From Leptospira hartskeerlii (GTDB lineage Bacteria; Spirochaetota; Leptospiria; Leptospirales; Leptospiraceae): a stretch of DNA of 64,000 nucleotides. Location: contig NZ_NPDL01000008.1 in NCBI RefSeq assembly GCF_002811475.1, positions 62,001 to 126,000 of the forward strand, given 5' to 3'. The translations under genes were made by a program, and so were the position numbers. The notes beneath the pieces are model-generated. The model saw only the letters and a list, made by a program, of their open reading frames with translations. It searched no databases and was not told the DNA's origin. Of the stretch, positions 35,571 to 44,857 are shown piece after piece. How positions within the stretch are numbered: position 1 is the stretch's first letter; the number at the start of each line of letters is the position of its first letter.

Positions 35571-36125
35571 ATGAGTAAAAATCCTTCTTTAACCGAAAGA
35601 CTAGTACGCAATATTTTTGCAGGATTCTTGGACCTATTTAGGATAGGGAACGGACCTCTATCAGGTTTCACTTTATTACGAAAATATTTTAGCTCTAAAG
35701 ATCTGAGAGAGATCACATCTGCCGTTGCTAATTCTGAAAAAACTCATAGAGGAGAATTAAAAGTCGCGGTCGAAACGAAGATCCCATTCTTCCAAATATT
35801 CTCCGGTAAAACTGCGAGGGATAGAGCATTAGAAATGTTCTCTTTCTTAAAAGTTTGGGACACGGAAGAAAATACAGGAATACTGATCTATATTCTTCTT
35901 TCCGAAAAAAAGATCGTAACCTTGGCGGATCGTGGTATTTATAAAAAGATAGGACAGGAAAGATTAAATCTAATCTCTTCTAAAATAGGAGAAGGTTTCA
36001 GGTCCAAGGCTCCGAAAGATGCTATCCTTACAGGGATCAAAGAGCTGACCGAAGAATTAAGCAAACATTTCCCTGCCAGAAAGAAAAATCCGAACGAGAT
36101 CTCGAACGAACCGTATATAAGTTAA
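35571..36125 (+). CDS. Second TPM-domain protein
   Basis: 184 residues. After a short N-terminal part, the TPM core is visible: REITSAVANSEKTHRGELKV, KVWDTEENTGILIYILLSEK, KIVTLADRGIYKKIGQERLN. Unlike its neighbour it has no signal peptide and no Gly/Ser tail, which fits the cytoplasmic or peripheral small TPM protein often encoded next to YgcG and LemA. The ATG at 35571 lies five bases after the previous stop; the open frame begins slightly earlier. It ends five bases before the convergent sufE-like gene. Confidence 0.85.
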   Translation: MSKNPSLTERLVRNIFAGFLDLFRIGNGPLSGFTLLRKYFSSKDLREITSAVANSEKTHRGELKVAVETKIPFFQIFSGKTARDRALEMFSFLKVWDTEENTGILIYILLSEKKIVTLADRGIYKKIGQERLNLISSKIGEGFRSKAPKDAILTGIKELTEELSKHFPARKKNPNEISNEPYIS

Positions 36126-36130
36126 GAATA

Positions 36131-36529
36131 TTAGAAACTTCTAATTTTATTCACCATGGAATAGAGACCGTTCCTCCGGCTCATAGAAAGATGTTTGTCT
36201 AAACCGATCTCTTTTAAAAATTCCAAGGATGCGGACTTGATCTCATCTTTTGTTCTTCCCGAGAAAACCCTTAAGAGCAATGCAATCATTCCTTTTGTGA
36301 TCGCAGAGTCACTGTCCGCTTGGATAAATAATTTTCCTTCCTTTTCTTCCGGGACAACCCAGACCCTGGACTGGCAACCTGGAACCAGTCTATCTTCCGT
36401 TTTTAATTCAGGAGCCAAAACAGGAAGCTCGTCCCCTATCTCGATCAGCATCTGGTATCTTTCTTCCCAGTCTGCCGCCTCCGAGAACTCGGCGATAATT
36501 TCTTTTTGCGCTTCTTCCAGAGTAGGCAT
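36131..36529 (-). CDS. sufE: SufE-family sulfur acceptor
   Basis: 132 residues from MPTLEEAQ. The domain is complete: [34 protein letters not shown] with the sulfur-accepting Cys (about residue 51), [20 protein letters not shown] and the C-terminal [16 protein letters not shown]. SufE takes persulfide from SufS cysteine desulfurase and passes it to the SufBCD scaffold for Fe–S assembly. No suf genes are adjacent. The start may instead be the ATG 39 bases upstream (36568); length favours the shorter form. Confidence 0.92.
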   Translation of the reverse strand: MPTLEEAQKEIIAEFSEAADWEERYQMLIEIGDELPVLAPELKTEDRLVPGCQSRVWVVPEEKEGKLFIQADSDSAITKGMIALLLRVFSGRTKDEIKSASLEFLKEIGLDKHLSMSRRNGLYSMVNKIRSF

Positions 36530-36610
36530 CCTTTTCCCCAGGTTGTTTTCTTCTAGGCTAAAAACCATGGTTTCCCCGGAAACAAAATAATTTGAACGCG
36601 AGGCATTCTC

Positions 36611-37513
36611 TTATTTTAGACGATTCTTCAAATATTTAACCAGATAGAAAATCCCGACAGCAATCAACGCTAAAGGAATAATATAGATCAAAGAAAGTAT
36701 CAGCTTTAATCCAAGACTTGCGAGATCGATAAACGCATCTCCAAAACTAGGGACTTCTACAGCCTTCGGTTTTTTAGGGCCGTACATATGAATGCTGATC
36801 TTTGCCCAGTTGACTCTATCCATAATTTTCCATTTTTCGAATTCGGCAGAATCGGCTGAGTCTTCAGATTGTCCTAATAATTCTTCAATTTCTGCCGCGT
36901 TTTTAGGCGTGGATCTGGCTCCAAGATCAGTCCTTCTTGCGATCCTGATCTTCTCTCTTTTGGCATGGATCTGTTCTAAAGTATAATTTTCAGTATGATC
37001 TTCTACTTGGATATTTTCAGAAGTAAGTGTACCGATCTTCTCTAATTCCATCAAAACCTGATATAGATCGGAGGACTTTACATGAATGACAGCTGTCATA
37101 CTCGGCTCAGTATCTCCTCCCCAATTCTGAAGACTTTCACTCTGCACGAATCCATACTTGCCGGAAAGTTCTAATAGGAATTTTCGAGCCGCAATAAAAT
37201 CTTTGGTCTCGAAATTGAGATCTACCTTATATTCTAAAAGCCGACCTATCTTTAGATTTCCGATCTTTGGAGTTGCAAAGGTTTTGATCTGATCCTCTGG
37301 AGCTTCTTCTTCCCTTTCGCCTGCCTTGTCGGAAAGTTTTTTCTCCGTTTCCGGCATTGACTTTCCATCCGCAGAAGCAGAAGGCGTAGGAGCCGATGCG
37401 AATCTTGAATTGGAATCTAAATCTGAAAGTTCTCCAGATTGTTTTTGGGAATTTTCGGCCTTACAGACCAAAAGTGAAGATATGATTAAGATTGATATTA
37501 TAAAGCGAAACAT
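36611..37513 (-). CDS. DUF4349-type lipoprotein
   Basis: 300 residues. The signal peptide ends ISSLLVC, a lipobox. A Pro/Glu/Ser-rich linker (about 20–78) precedes the DUF4349 domain (about 90–290): VDLNFETKDFIAARKFLLEL, VIHVKSSDLYQVLMELEKIG, IQVEDHTENYTLEQIHAKRE, IMDRVNWAKISIHMYGPK. A C-terminal membrane span (about 270–290, LILSLIYIIPLALIAVGIFY) follows. Homologues often have an N-terminal lipobox or anchor and a coiled coil, as seen here. The function is unknown. AGGAGAA stands upstream of the ATG. Confidence 0.88.
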   Translation of the reverse strand: MFRFIISILIISSLLVCKAENSQKQSGELSDLDSNSRFASAPTPSASADGKSMPETEKKLSDKAGEREEEAPEDQIKTFATPKIGNLKIGRLLEYKVDLNFETKDFIAARKFLLELSGKYGFVQSESLQNWGGDTEPSMTAVIHVKSSDLYQVLMELEKIGTLTSENIQVEDHTENYTLEQIHAKREKIRIARRTDLGARSTPKNAAEIEELLGQSEDSADSAEFEKWKIMDRVNWAKISIHMYGPKKPKAVEVPSFGDAFIDLASLGLKLILSLIYIIPLALIAVGIFYLVKYLKNRLK

Positions 37514-37575
37514 TCATTTCTCCTAATAACCCTATACATCCCGCATCAAAGCTCGGACATACTTAGGAGAAACAA

Positions 37576-37668
37576 ATGGCTCTCTTTATTTTTTTTCGAT
37601 TTTTATCGAATGTTTGGGCGAAATACTTTCCGGATTATTTATTAAAACGGAGCGTAGATCACTCCTAA
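37576..37668 (+). CDS. Possible 30-residue membrane peptide
   Basis: A short frame with a very good ribosome-binding site (TTAGGAGAAACAA before the ATG) between two minus-strand genes. The peptide starts MALFIFFRFLSNVWAKYF and has one hydrophobic stretch with a basic end. Its 3' 27 bases overlap the end of the gene at 37642. Small leader peptides or membrane regulators look like this, but chance is a fair explanation. Confidence 0.3.
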   Translation: MALFIFFRFLSNVWAKYFPDYLLKRSVDHS

Positions 37669-39054
37669 TTTGTCGACTTCATCGCCGCTTCTTCCATGAA
37701 ATCCTACGATTCCCCAGCCGCTAGGTGCTGTGTATGTAGTACAGGTAGAAGTTGTAGATCCGCCAGTAAGAAGTCTAGATAGATTCGTATGGAATTGCGC
37801 ATAAAAAACTCTAGTACGGCCACTTTTTACGCCGCTGCAAAGTTTAACTTGGTCTACATATTCTCCAGATCCCAAGGTCAAAGTTTGTAAAGTTCCACCG
37901 GTACCTCCATGGCTTAAAACAGTTCCATTCGTTAATTGTAATGAAACCGCATCAATTCTAGATCCGGATCTTAAGCTTATTTTAGATGTGCGAGGAGAAG
38001 AAGCTATCGAATTCACATCATTGAATGGAGTCCCATGCGGCCCACCTATTGAATCACTATACACTAAATTCTTCAAAATAGAATAATTGAATGTAGAAGA
38101 AACAGCATAATGGTCAGAAAGCATAACTCCTGTCACAGGATGAACGAATCTTGCTTCTTCGATCAGGTAAGTGCTAGGAGATAAGGAAAGATATGAATTT
38201 CCACGGTAGAACATTTTATCCACTACCTCACAGCCAGCGCTTGTTCTATGACCGTCGCAATCCATCAAAGCATCTGCGCCTTGAGTAGGATAAGATCCTC
38301 CTCGGATCAATTGGATCCAAACATCTGTAAATCCATGATTGCTAAACTCACGGATATTATCTCCAGATCTGGTGTATCTTGTATTTGTATCACCCATCAC
38401 AATCACTGCGTTCCCCGCAGAGTTTGCTTCTATAAAACTTAGAATTTGTAATACATTCGATCTTCTGGAAGATAGATCCGCGTCTTCTGTACCTGCATTC
38501 GTATGTAAATTATAAACATCCAGAAATATTCCAGGTGCTATCGTATGTCTTGCTAAAGTAAATCCTTTAGGAGTTAGACAATCAGTTCCATTACAAGCAT
38601 CCCACTTATCTCTTTCGAAATCAGTAAAAGGAAAATAAGAAAGAGTATTTAAACCGTCTCCAAATCCCATTCCTCCGCTTGTAGCCGTTCTGTATGGATG
38701 CACATCATTTGCATACAAGGCTGCATGATAATTGAAATCTTCTTGTACTTGGACCAGATCGAATGGGGTAAGCAATGGTCCAATATAAGGAGTGTTCTCA
38801 CTTGGATTTGAACTGGAAAAAGGTTCCAGTAGTCCTGCCACATTATAGGTAAGCAGCGAGAATGTTCCAGACCCGTATACAGTATCACCTGCTGCGAGGC
38901 TTGAATAATTTGCGCCAATTTTCGTTTGGTCCGGTTTCTGGATCAGTCCCAGTAAACCTTCCGTGTTTATGCCCTTCTCCCCATTACAATTGAATAGGAA
39001 TAATAAAATCCCTATCAAAAGGGGGTATCCCTTTTTACTTTGCTCGATTTTCAT
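37642..39054 (-). CDS. Endonuclease/exonuclease/phosphatase-fold lipoprotein with C-terminal jacalin-like lectin domain
   Basis: 470 residues. The signal peptide ends LLFLFNC, a lipobox. The EEP domain (about 60–325) has the expected motifs: FSLLTYNVAGLLEPF, LVQVQEDFNY (catalytic Glu), DVYNLHTNAGTEDADLSSRR, VIVMGDTNTRYTRSGDN and HPVTGVMLSDHYAVSSTF (terminal Asp-His). The EEP family includes sphingomyelinases, DNases and inositol phosphatases. The C-terminal about 140 residues (331–470) read GGPHGTPFNDVN, RSGSRIDAVSLQLTNG, GGTGGTLQTL and WGIVGFHGRSGDEVDKLGV, the repeating strand and terminal 'G-x-x-G-x-x-(V/I)-D-x-(L/I)-G' end of jacalin-like lectins. The lectin call is by pattern. Confidence 0.87.
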   Translation of the reverse strand: MKIEQSKKGYPLLIGILLFLFNCNGEKGINTEGLLGLIQKPDQTKIGANYSSLAAGDTVYGSGTFSLLTYNVAGLLEPFSSSNPSENTPYIGPLLTPFDLVQVQEDFNYHAALYANDVHPYRTATSGGMGFGDGLNTLSYFPFTDFERDKWDACNGTDCLTPKGFTLARHTIAPGIFLDVYNLHTNAGTEDADLSSRRSNVLQILSFIEANSAGNAVIVMGDTNTRYTRSGDNIREFSNHGFTDVWIQLIRGGSYPTQGADALMDCDGHRTSAGCEVVDKMFYRGNSYLSLSPSTYLIEEARFVHPVTGVMLSDHYAVSSTFNYSILKNLVYSDSIGGPHGTPFNDVNSIASSPRTSKISLRSGSRIDAVSLQLTNGTVLSHGGTGGTLQTLTLGSGEYVDQVKLCSGVKSGRTRVFYAQFHTNLSRLLTGGSTTSTCTTYTAPSGWGIVGFHGRSGDEVDKLGVIYAPF

Positions 39055-39149
39055 TTTTTTGGATTCTCTCCGTTTTTGATATCGAACGAGTAGTATAAAT
39101 ATAAGTATTATATCCTAATTAGAAATTCCTTATATGGTCATTTTTTTTA

Positions 39150-40055
39150 TTAAGGAACTCTTTTACCTGTTCCGGCTTCTAAAATTTGGAACCATTCCTC
39201 TCTTTCCAACTCTACTTGAAATGATTTTGCGGCGGATCTGATACGGTTCGGCTCATTCGTCCCTAAAACTGGGATCAATTTCGCAGGATGAAAAAGATAC
39301 CAAGAGAATAATATCGCATCCGGTGTTGTATCCTTCTTCTTTGCAATGTCTTCTAACGTTTTATGTAGGATGGACTCTTGTTCTGTTTTAGGTCGGAAGA
39401 CACGTCCGCCAGCAGTCGGAGACCAGATCATCGGTCGTATTCGTAATTCTTGGGTCTGATCAAATACCCCATTCACTAAAGGATCAATATGGAAAGGATG
39501 GAATTCCACCTGATTCGTAACCAAAGGAAAATCCAATCTAGACTGCAGAAGTGAAAATTGAGAAGGAGTAAAATTAGAAACTCCGAAATGGTTAACTTTG
39601 CCGCTTTCTTTCAAGGAGCGAAATACTTTTGCAACCTCGTCCACATTCATAAGAGGATCAGGTCTATGAATCAGAAAAAGATCTATTTTATCTATATTCA
39701 GTTTTTTTAATGAATTTTCCGCTGAACGGGTTAAATATTCCCCGGACGTATCGTAGTGTTTTACTGAAATTCCGGTACGATTCGGACCAGGGAGTTGAAT
39801 TCCCGCCTTAGTGATAATCTTGATCTTCTCTTTTAGATCTGGCCTGGATTTTAATACCGCCCCAAATCTTTTTTCATTCCCATATTCTCCATATAGATCC
39901 GCATGATCGAATGTATCTATCCCTGATTCCAGACAAACTTCTACCTTTTCTAAAATCCTATCGGAGCTTACTCCTTTTGGATCGGTATGTAATCTCCAAC
40001 AACCGTATACCAGTCTGGAAAAACTGGGACCTTCCTTAGAAAGGGCAATATTCAT
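39150..40055 (-). CDS. Aldo/keto reductase
   Basis: 301 residues of the TIM-barrel aldo/keto reductase fold, with the catalytic residues in place: GIDTFDHADLYGEYG (Asp and Tyr), IKIITKAGIQLPG (Lys) and IDLFLIHRPDPLMNVDEV (His). The C-terminal cofactor segment LIPVLGTNEPNRIRSA binds NADPH. It is closest in style to the YdhF/YhdN group. The start at MNIALSKEG (ATG 40053–40055) is supported by AGAAGGAAG upstream; an open frame continues to 40115. Substrate unknown. Confidence 0.93.
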   Translation of the reverse strand: MNIALSKEGPSFSRLVYGCWRLHTDPKGVSSDRILEKVEVCLESGIDTFDHADLYGEYGNEKRFGAVLKSRPDLKEKIKIITKAGIQLPGPNRTGISVKHYDTSGEYLTRSAENSLKKLNIDKIDLFLIHRPDPLMNVDEVAKVFRSLKESGKVNHFGVSNFTPSQFSLLQSRLDFPLVTNQVEFHPFHIDPLVNGVFDQTQELRIRPMIWSPTAGGRVFRPKTEQESILHKTLEDIAKKKDTTPDAILFSWYLFHPAKLIPVLGTNEPNRIRSAAKSFQVELEREEWFQILEAGTGKRVP

Positions 40056-40189
40056 CTTCCTTCTCCGATACAAAAACTCATGGTATACGTATTTTAGAAG
40101 AAGCAACCGGATCAAGGCGGAAATGAAAAGACTTGCCTTTCCATTCTATAGTTTTATAAAAGTTTTCATTCTCTAACGGGAGAGCCTCT

Positions 40190-41317
40190 ATGAAAACAAA
40201 TACAATTTCCCGATCTGGCAAATCCGCAATTAAGAAAGTTTCCCTTAACAAAACTAAGCCGAAAGGTATAGGCCGGGTAGAAAGATCTTTTTTCCCCGGA
40301 AAGGAACTCCCCAGAATTTACGGTCCGGGAGACACAAACGCTTTAGAGTCTGGCTTTTTACCAGCATGGATCTCTAAAAATAAAAAATCAATCGAGGCTG
40401 ATCTTTTAGAATACGGCGCCGTATTATTCAGAGGTTTTCAAATTTCTTCCGCCCAAGAATTCGAAAACGTTGCTCTAAGCTTGGATAAAAATCTGAAGAC
40501 CGACTATTTGGGAACTTCTCCCAGAAATAAAGTCACTCAGTTTGTTCATACAGCGAGCGAACTTCCTCCTCATTATCCGATCATGCAACATGCGGAGATG
40601 AGCTTTTTGGACAAGCCTCCCCGTAAACTGATGTTCTTCTGTGCTGTTGCCCCAAAGGAACATGGAGAAACTCCAATCGCGGACCTTAGGAAGATATACG
40701 AAGACTTGGATCCGGATCTATTAAAAAAATTTGAAACTAAAGGAGTCAAATACATCCGCAAATACGACGGACCTAACGCTTCTCGTTATAATCTTTGGAA
40801 AACAAAACGTTGGGATGAGATGTTCTCCACCAAAGAAAAAAAACAAGTGGAGAAGATTGCGGCACAACAAAGATTCCAAGTAGAATGGCTACCCGAAGAC
40901 GGATTAAAACTCACTAATAAACAGGTTGCAGTGCGTAAACACCCTATCGCCAAAACAAAGGCATGGCATAATCATAGCCAGGTATTCCACCAAGACGCAG
41001 CCAGATTGGAATATGCAAAAATTCTAAAACAGCAAGGAACTATCCGAAGCTTGATCCTAGCGGGAGTTTTGTATGTTCTCACATTCTTAAAGAAAAAGTT
41101 AGTGGAACCTAAGGATCAGGACACGAATGTGATCTTCGGAGATGATTCAGAGATCAGTGTTTCCGAAATAGACAAGGTTAGCCAAACATTCTGGAAACAT
41201 TTATCCATATTCTCCTGGCAAAAAGGTGACGTTCTTTTGATAGACAATTATTCCGTTTCCCATGGAAGATTACCATTCTCCGGACCAAGGGAAATTTTAG
41301 TCACCTGGACGGACTAA
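40190..41317 (+). CDS. TauD/TfdA-family Fe(II)/2-oxoglutarate dioxygenase
   Basis: 375 residues. The metal triad is His134-x-Glu136 (in MQHAEMSFLDKPPRKLMFFC) and His358 (VSHGRLPFSG); the acidic ligand is Glu rather than the more usual Asp. The motifs GAVLFRGFQISSAQEFE and KAWHNHSQVFHQD match the SyrP-like/clavaminate-synthase-like branch, which hydroxylates amino-acid-type or other small substrates. An N-terminal basic extension (about 1–25) is unusual. Downstream follow, on the same strand, a transporter and an isomerase; the product might feed a small-molecule pathway. Substrate not predictable. Confidence 0.87.
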   Translation: MKTNTISRSGKSAIKKVSLNKTKPKGIGRVERSFFPGKELPRIYGPGDTNALESGFLPAWISKNKKSIEADLLEYGAVLFRGFQISSAQEFENVALSLDKNLKTDYLGTSPRNKVTQFVHTASELPPHYPIMQHAEMSFLDKPPRKLMFFCAVAPKEHGETPIADLRKIYEDLDPDLLKKFETKGVKYIRKYDGPNASRYNLWKTKRWDEMFSTKEKKQVEKIAAQQRFQVEWLPEDGLKLTNKQVAVRKHPIAKTKAWHNHSQVFHQDAARLEYAKILKQQGTIRSLILAGVLYVLTFLKKKLVEPKDQDTNVIFGDDSEISVSEIDKVSQTFWKHLSIFSWQKGDVLLIDNYSVSHGRLPFSGPREILVTWTD

Positions 41318-41384
41318 AATATAGTTTAAAAAATCCTAAAATATTAAACAGCAGCGGGCGACAAATTCCGCATTAGGGAAACAC

Positions 41385-42284
41385 ATGCAAGATTACGATT
41401 TAGTTAGATTGAATTTCAGTCCAGGGGGTCTCCTTGTCCTGAATATCTGCTTGGGACTTATCATGTATGGGGTCTCTTTAGAATTAACCGTTGCCGATTT
41501 TACGAATTTAAGAAGACAGCCTAAAGCAGCGATAGTCGGTCTATTTTCTCAATTGGTATTATTGCCCGCTCTCACAGTGGGATTACTTTATATTTTGAAA
41601 CCTCATCCCGGTTTGGCTCTCGGAATGATCCTAGTGGCAGCTTGTCCCGGCGGGAATATGTCCAATTTTATCAGCCTTCTTGCAAAAGGAAATGTCCCAC
41701 TCTCTATTTCGTTAACTGCAACTACGACAGTTCTCGCCTGGTTCTTTACTCCGTTTAACTTTTTCTTTTGGGGAAAGTTATACTCTCCCGCGGCAGACAG
41801 ATTAAAAGAGATCCATTTAAATCCTGCGGATGTATTTCTTTCTATTTTTCTAATATTGGTTTTACCCCTAATTTTAGGCGCTCTCACAAATCATTTTCTT
41901 CCTAAGTTAGCGTCTTCTTTAAAAAAGCCGATGAGAATTGGATCCACAGTTCTACTCGGAGTATTTATACTTATCGCGTTCGTCGGGAACTGGAGATCTT
42001 TCGTGGAATTCGGACCCGTTTTGTTTTGGCTCGTACTTCTTCATAACGGTTCCGCTTTAATAATAGGATATCTTGCTTCTTGGCTTGCAGGTCTTGCGCA
42101 TAAAGAAAGAAAAACAATCTCCCTGGAAACGGGACTCCAAAACTCAGGACTTGGTCTCATCTTAATTTTTACATTCTTCCAAGGAATAGGATCCATGGCT
42201 CTCATCGCAGCTTGGTGGGGAGTGTGGCATTTGATTAGCGGCCTCTCCTTGGCCGCAATCTGGGGGAGAGAAAAAGCAACCTAA
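41385..42284 (+). CDS. Bile acid:sodium symporter (SBF) family transporter
   Basis: 299 residues with about nine to ten membrane spans. The family signature is clear: GLFSQLVLLPALTVGLLYIL, the SBF motif LVAACPGGNMSNFISLLAKGN, and LETGLQNSGLGLILIFTFF. These carriers import organic anions with Na+; the bacterial substrates vary and the name does not imply bile acids. The gene overlaps the downstream isomerase by one base (TAATG), so the two are cotranslated and may serve one catabolic or detoxification step. Confidence 0.92.
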   Translation: MQDYDLVRLNFSPGGLLVLNICLGLIMYGVSLELTVADFTNLRRQPKAAIVGLFSQLVLLPALTVGLLYILKPHPGLALGMILVAACPGGNMSNFISLLAKGNVPLSISLTATTTVLAWFFTPFNFFFWGKLYSPAADRLKEIHLNPADVFLSIFLILVLPLILGALTNHFLPKLASSLKKPMRIGSTVLLGVFILIAFVGNWRSFVEFGPVLFWLVLLHNGSALIIGYLASWLAGLAHKERKTISLETGLQNSGLGLILIFTFFQGIGSMALIAAWWGVWHLISGLSLAAIWGREKAT

Positions 42285-42886
42285 TGTCTAAACCTACTCT
42301 TTCTTTTTGGTTCGAATTTGCGAGCACCTATTCTTATTTAACTGCAGGAAGAATTAAATCCTTGGCGGAAAAGGAAGGTATCTTAATAGAATGGAAACCA
42401 TTTTTGTTAGGACCAATTTTTAAAGACCAAGGAATGTCCGATTCTCCATTTAATCTTTTTCCTACAAAAGGAAAATACATGTGGAAAGATTTAGAAAGAA
42501 GGACCGAAAAATACGGACTTCCTTTTTCTAAACCGGATACTTTTCCGCAAAACGGTTTAAAGGCGGCGAGGATCACAATTGCAAATCTGGATAAACCCTG
42601 GGTTCATCATTTTATATTAGAAACATATAAAGTAGAATTTTCTCAAAAACAGGATATCTCAAATGTTTCGGTCCTTTCCCAAATCTTAAAATCCTTAGGA
42701 CAAAATCCTGAAAATATAATCTCTACTTCCGAATCGGATGAGAACAAAAACAAACTCAGGGAAAACACCGAACAAGCCAGGAAACTTGGGATTTTCGGAG
42801 CGCCCAGCTTTATCGTAAATGGGGAATTATTTTGGGGAGACGATCGTTTAGAAGATGCGATCGAATTCCTAAAAAGTAGATCTTAA
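42284..42886 (+). CDS. 2-hydroxychromene-2-carboxylate isomerase / DsbA-fold family
   Basis: 200 residues of the thioredoxin-like HCCA-isomerase (kappa-GST) fold. Visible markers are LSFWFEFASTYSYLTAGRIK at the N-terminus (Ser in place of a redox CxxC), FLLGPIFKDQGMSDSPFNLF, KAARITIANLDKPWVHHF and the terminal LGIFGAPSFIVNGELFWGDD. HCCA isomerase acts in naphthalene-type degradation with glutathione; relatives have other roles, so the substrate is open. It starts within the transporter stop and ends four bases inside the convergent dioxygenase gene. Confidence 0.92.
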   Translation: MSKPTLSFWFEFASTYSYLTAGRIKSLAEKEGILIEWKPFLLGPIFKDQGMSDSPFNLFPTKGKYMWKDLERRTEKYGLPFSKPDTFPQNGLKAARITIANLDKPWVHHFILETYKVEFSQKQDISNVSVLSQILKSLGQNPENIISTSESDENKNKLRENTEQARKLGIFGAPSFIVNGELFWGDDRLEDAIEFLKSRS

Positions 42887-43650
42887 CTGATCTTCATACT
42901 AGTCAGAGATACTGAACTCTGGATGATATCATTATAAAAATGGATCTCTTCCTTCTCCTCCGCCAATGCCAAAGCATATAACATAGGAAAATAATGTTCC
43001 GGAGTAGGAATGGCAATCTGCGCTGCTGTTCCCAATTTTTGATAATTAGCCAGACTCTTCCAATCTCTCTTTTGGATCAGATCTTTGAACGTCTCGTTTG
43101 CATCTAAAGCCCAGTCATGCGCTTTGTCTTGGTTTTTCCAATCATAAAGACGTAAGTTATGAACCAAGTCTCCGCTACCCAAAACCAGAACACCCTCCTC
43201 TCTTAGCTTAGATAAAGACTTTGCAAATTCGTAATGCCATTCTCCGGACTTGGTAGCATCTAAACTCAATTGGACTACAGGAATATTTGCCTTAGGATAC
43301 ATGTTCCTAAGAACACTCCAAGTCCCGTGATCCAATCCCCAGGAATCATCCTGAACCACTTCCGCTTGTTTAGATTTAGAAAGTTCTTCCGCTAGTTTTG
43401 GATCTCCAGGCGCAGGATATTGCACATCGAATAATTCCTGAGGAAACCCGTAAAAATCATGAATCGTAGGCGGGTGTTGGTTTGCGGTTACGTATGTTCC
43501 CCGTGTAAACCAATGTGCTGAAATACTCAAGATTGCTTTGGGTTCCGTGAAATCTTTCGTAGACTCCGCCCATGTGTCGGCTAACGGATTTGGTCCGAGA
43601 GCGTTCATTGGACTTCCATGGCCTACAAAAAATACCGGTAGTTTCTGCAT
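42883..43650 (-). CDS. ygiD: 4,5-DOPA-extradiol-dioxygenase-like protein (LigB/DODA family)
   Basis: 255 residues. The Zn/Fe-binding His residues lie in FFVGHGSPMNALGPNPLADTW (His in GHGSP), ILSISAHWFTRGTYVTAN and VLGSGDLVHNLRLYDWKN; the fold ends PTPEHYFPMLYALALAEE, typical of YgiD/DODA. E. coli YgiD cleaves L-DOPA in vitro. The native substrate in Leptospira is unknown. The ATG at 43648–43650 follows AAGGGAATT; the frame is open to 43707. The 3' end overlaps the convergent isomerase gene by four bases. Confidence 0.93.
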   Translation of the reverse strand: MQKLPVFFVGHGSPMNALGPNPLADTWAESTKDFTEPKAILSISAHWFTRGTYVTANQHPPTIHDFYGFPQELFDVQYPAPGDPKLAEELSKSKQAEVVQDDSWGLDHGTWSVLRNMYPKANIPVVQLSLDATKSGEWHYEFAKSLSKLREEGVLVLGSGDLVHNLRLYDWKNQDKAHDWALDANETFKDLIQKRDWKSLANYQKLGTAAQIAIPTPEHYFPMLYALALAEEKEEIHFYNDIIQSSVSLTSMKIS

Positions 43651-43737
43651 AATTCCCTTCTTTTCTTTTAGACTTCTTGTAATTAAAACAGTTACAAGAT
43701 ATTTCAATTTTTCTCAGTAAAATTGAAAGGACCTAAA

Positions 43738-44787
43738 TTATTTTCCTTTGTAAAGTTCGAAAACCTTGGGCCTGATCTTGGATTTAGAAAAATGTTTGTT
43801 GGAAGCAGCTTTACCTTTTCTTAATTTTTTCTGTTCTTCCGCAGGTAAAGCTGCGATCTTTTGGCATTCTACCGAGCAACAATTATCGAATTTTTCTGCG
43901 CAGGACAAACATTGGATGAATAGAATATGGCAGGCAGGATTTGCGCAATTGATATGCCGAGCTGATTTTTGATCGCATTGGTGGCATTCGCTCAGGATCT
44001 CTTCTCCTACGGTTTCCTGAAGTCTCGCGTCGAACACGAAATTTTTCCCTTTAAACTTGGAGTCCAGTCCCTTCTCTTTAATCTCGGAAGCGTAAGAGAT
44101 GATTCCCCCATGCAACTGATACACATTTTGGAATCCATGATGTTTCAGATAAGCGGAAGCCTTCTCACATCGGATCCCTCCGGTACAGTACATTACTATT
44201 TCCTTATCTTTCTTATCTTGTAAAAGATCTATGATTAAAGGTAATTCTTCTCGGAATGTATCCGCCTGCGGAAGCAATGCACCTTCGAAATGTCCTATCT
44301 CAGATTCATAATGATTGCGAACATCCACTACAATTGTTTCAGAAGATTCTAATTTTTTATTAAATTCTTCCGCGCTTAAGTGAGTCCCCACATTGGTTAC
44401 ATCGAAAGTATCATCCGCCAGACCGTCCGCTACGATCTTGTTCCTAACTCGTATGTCTAATTTTAAAAAGGAATAAGACTTTTGTTCCACTGCGATCTTA
44501 AACGGAACGTTTTTAAATTCCTTCCTTGCATCTATCGCGTCTCTGAACTTTTGAAAATTAAATTCAGGCACGGACAATTGAGCGTTGATCCCTTCTCTTG
44601 CGATATAGATCCTTCCGAGCACTCCTAAGGATTCCCATTCTCTGTATAATTCGTTACGGAGAAGGTCGGGATCTTCTATGATCACATATCTATAAAAAGA
44701 AATAGTAGTACGTTGGAAATCCTCTGCTTCTATCTTCTTTCTGAGAATATCCTTACTATAAATATTATGAAGAGGTTTATGTTTCAT
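43738..44787 (-). CDS. trhO: tRNA uridine(34) hydroxylase TrhO (rhodanese fold, YceA)
   Basis: 349 residues. An N-terminal ferredoxin-like domain (about 20–115) is followed by the rhodanese domain (about 130–235): [20 protein letters not shown], and the active loop [16 protein letters not shown] with the catalytic Cys near residue 200. A Cys-rich C-terminal region (about 265–310, [40 protein letters not shown]) could bind metal. TrhO makes 5-hydroxyuridine at the tRNA wobble position with O2 and prephenate-derived partner pathways in other bacteria. Long C-terminal Lys-rich tail. Expressed divergently from the AlkD-like gene. Confidence 0.93.
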   Translation of the reverse strand: MKHKPLHNIYSKDILRKKIEAEDFQRTTISFYRYVIIEDPDLLRNELYREWESLGVLGRIYIAREGINAQLSVPEFNFQKFRDAIDARKEFKNVPFKIAVEQKSYSFLKLDIRVRNKIVADGLADDTFDVTNVGTHLSAEEFNKKLESSETIVVDVRNHYESEIGHFEGALLPQADTFREELPLIIDLLQDKKDKEIVMYCTGGIRCEKASAYLKHHGFQNVYQLHGGIISYASEIKEKGLDSKFKGKNFVFDARLQETVGEEILSECHQCDQKSARHINCANPACHILFIQCLSCAEKFDNCCSVECQKIAALPAEEQKKLRKGKAASNKHFSKSKIRPKVFELYKGK

Positions 44788-44857
44788 ATGAGAGCAGATC
44801 TTTCCTAAAAATTAGGATTTGTTGGACCCCCTAACTGGCAAGCCCAAAAACCGAAAT

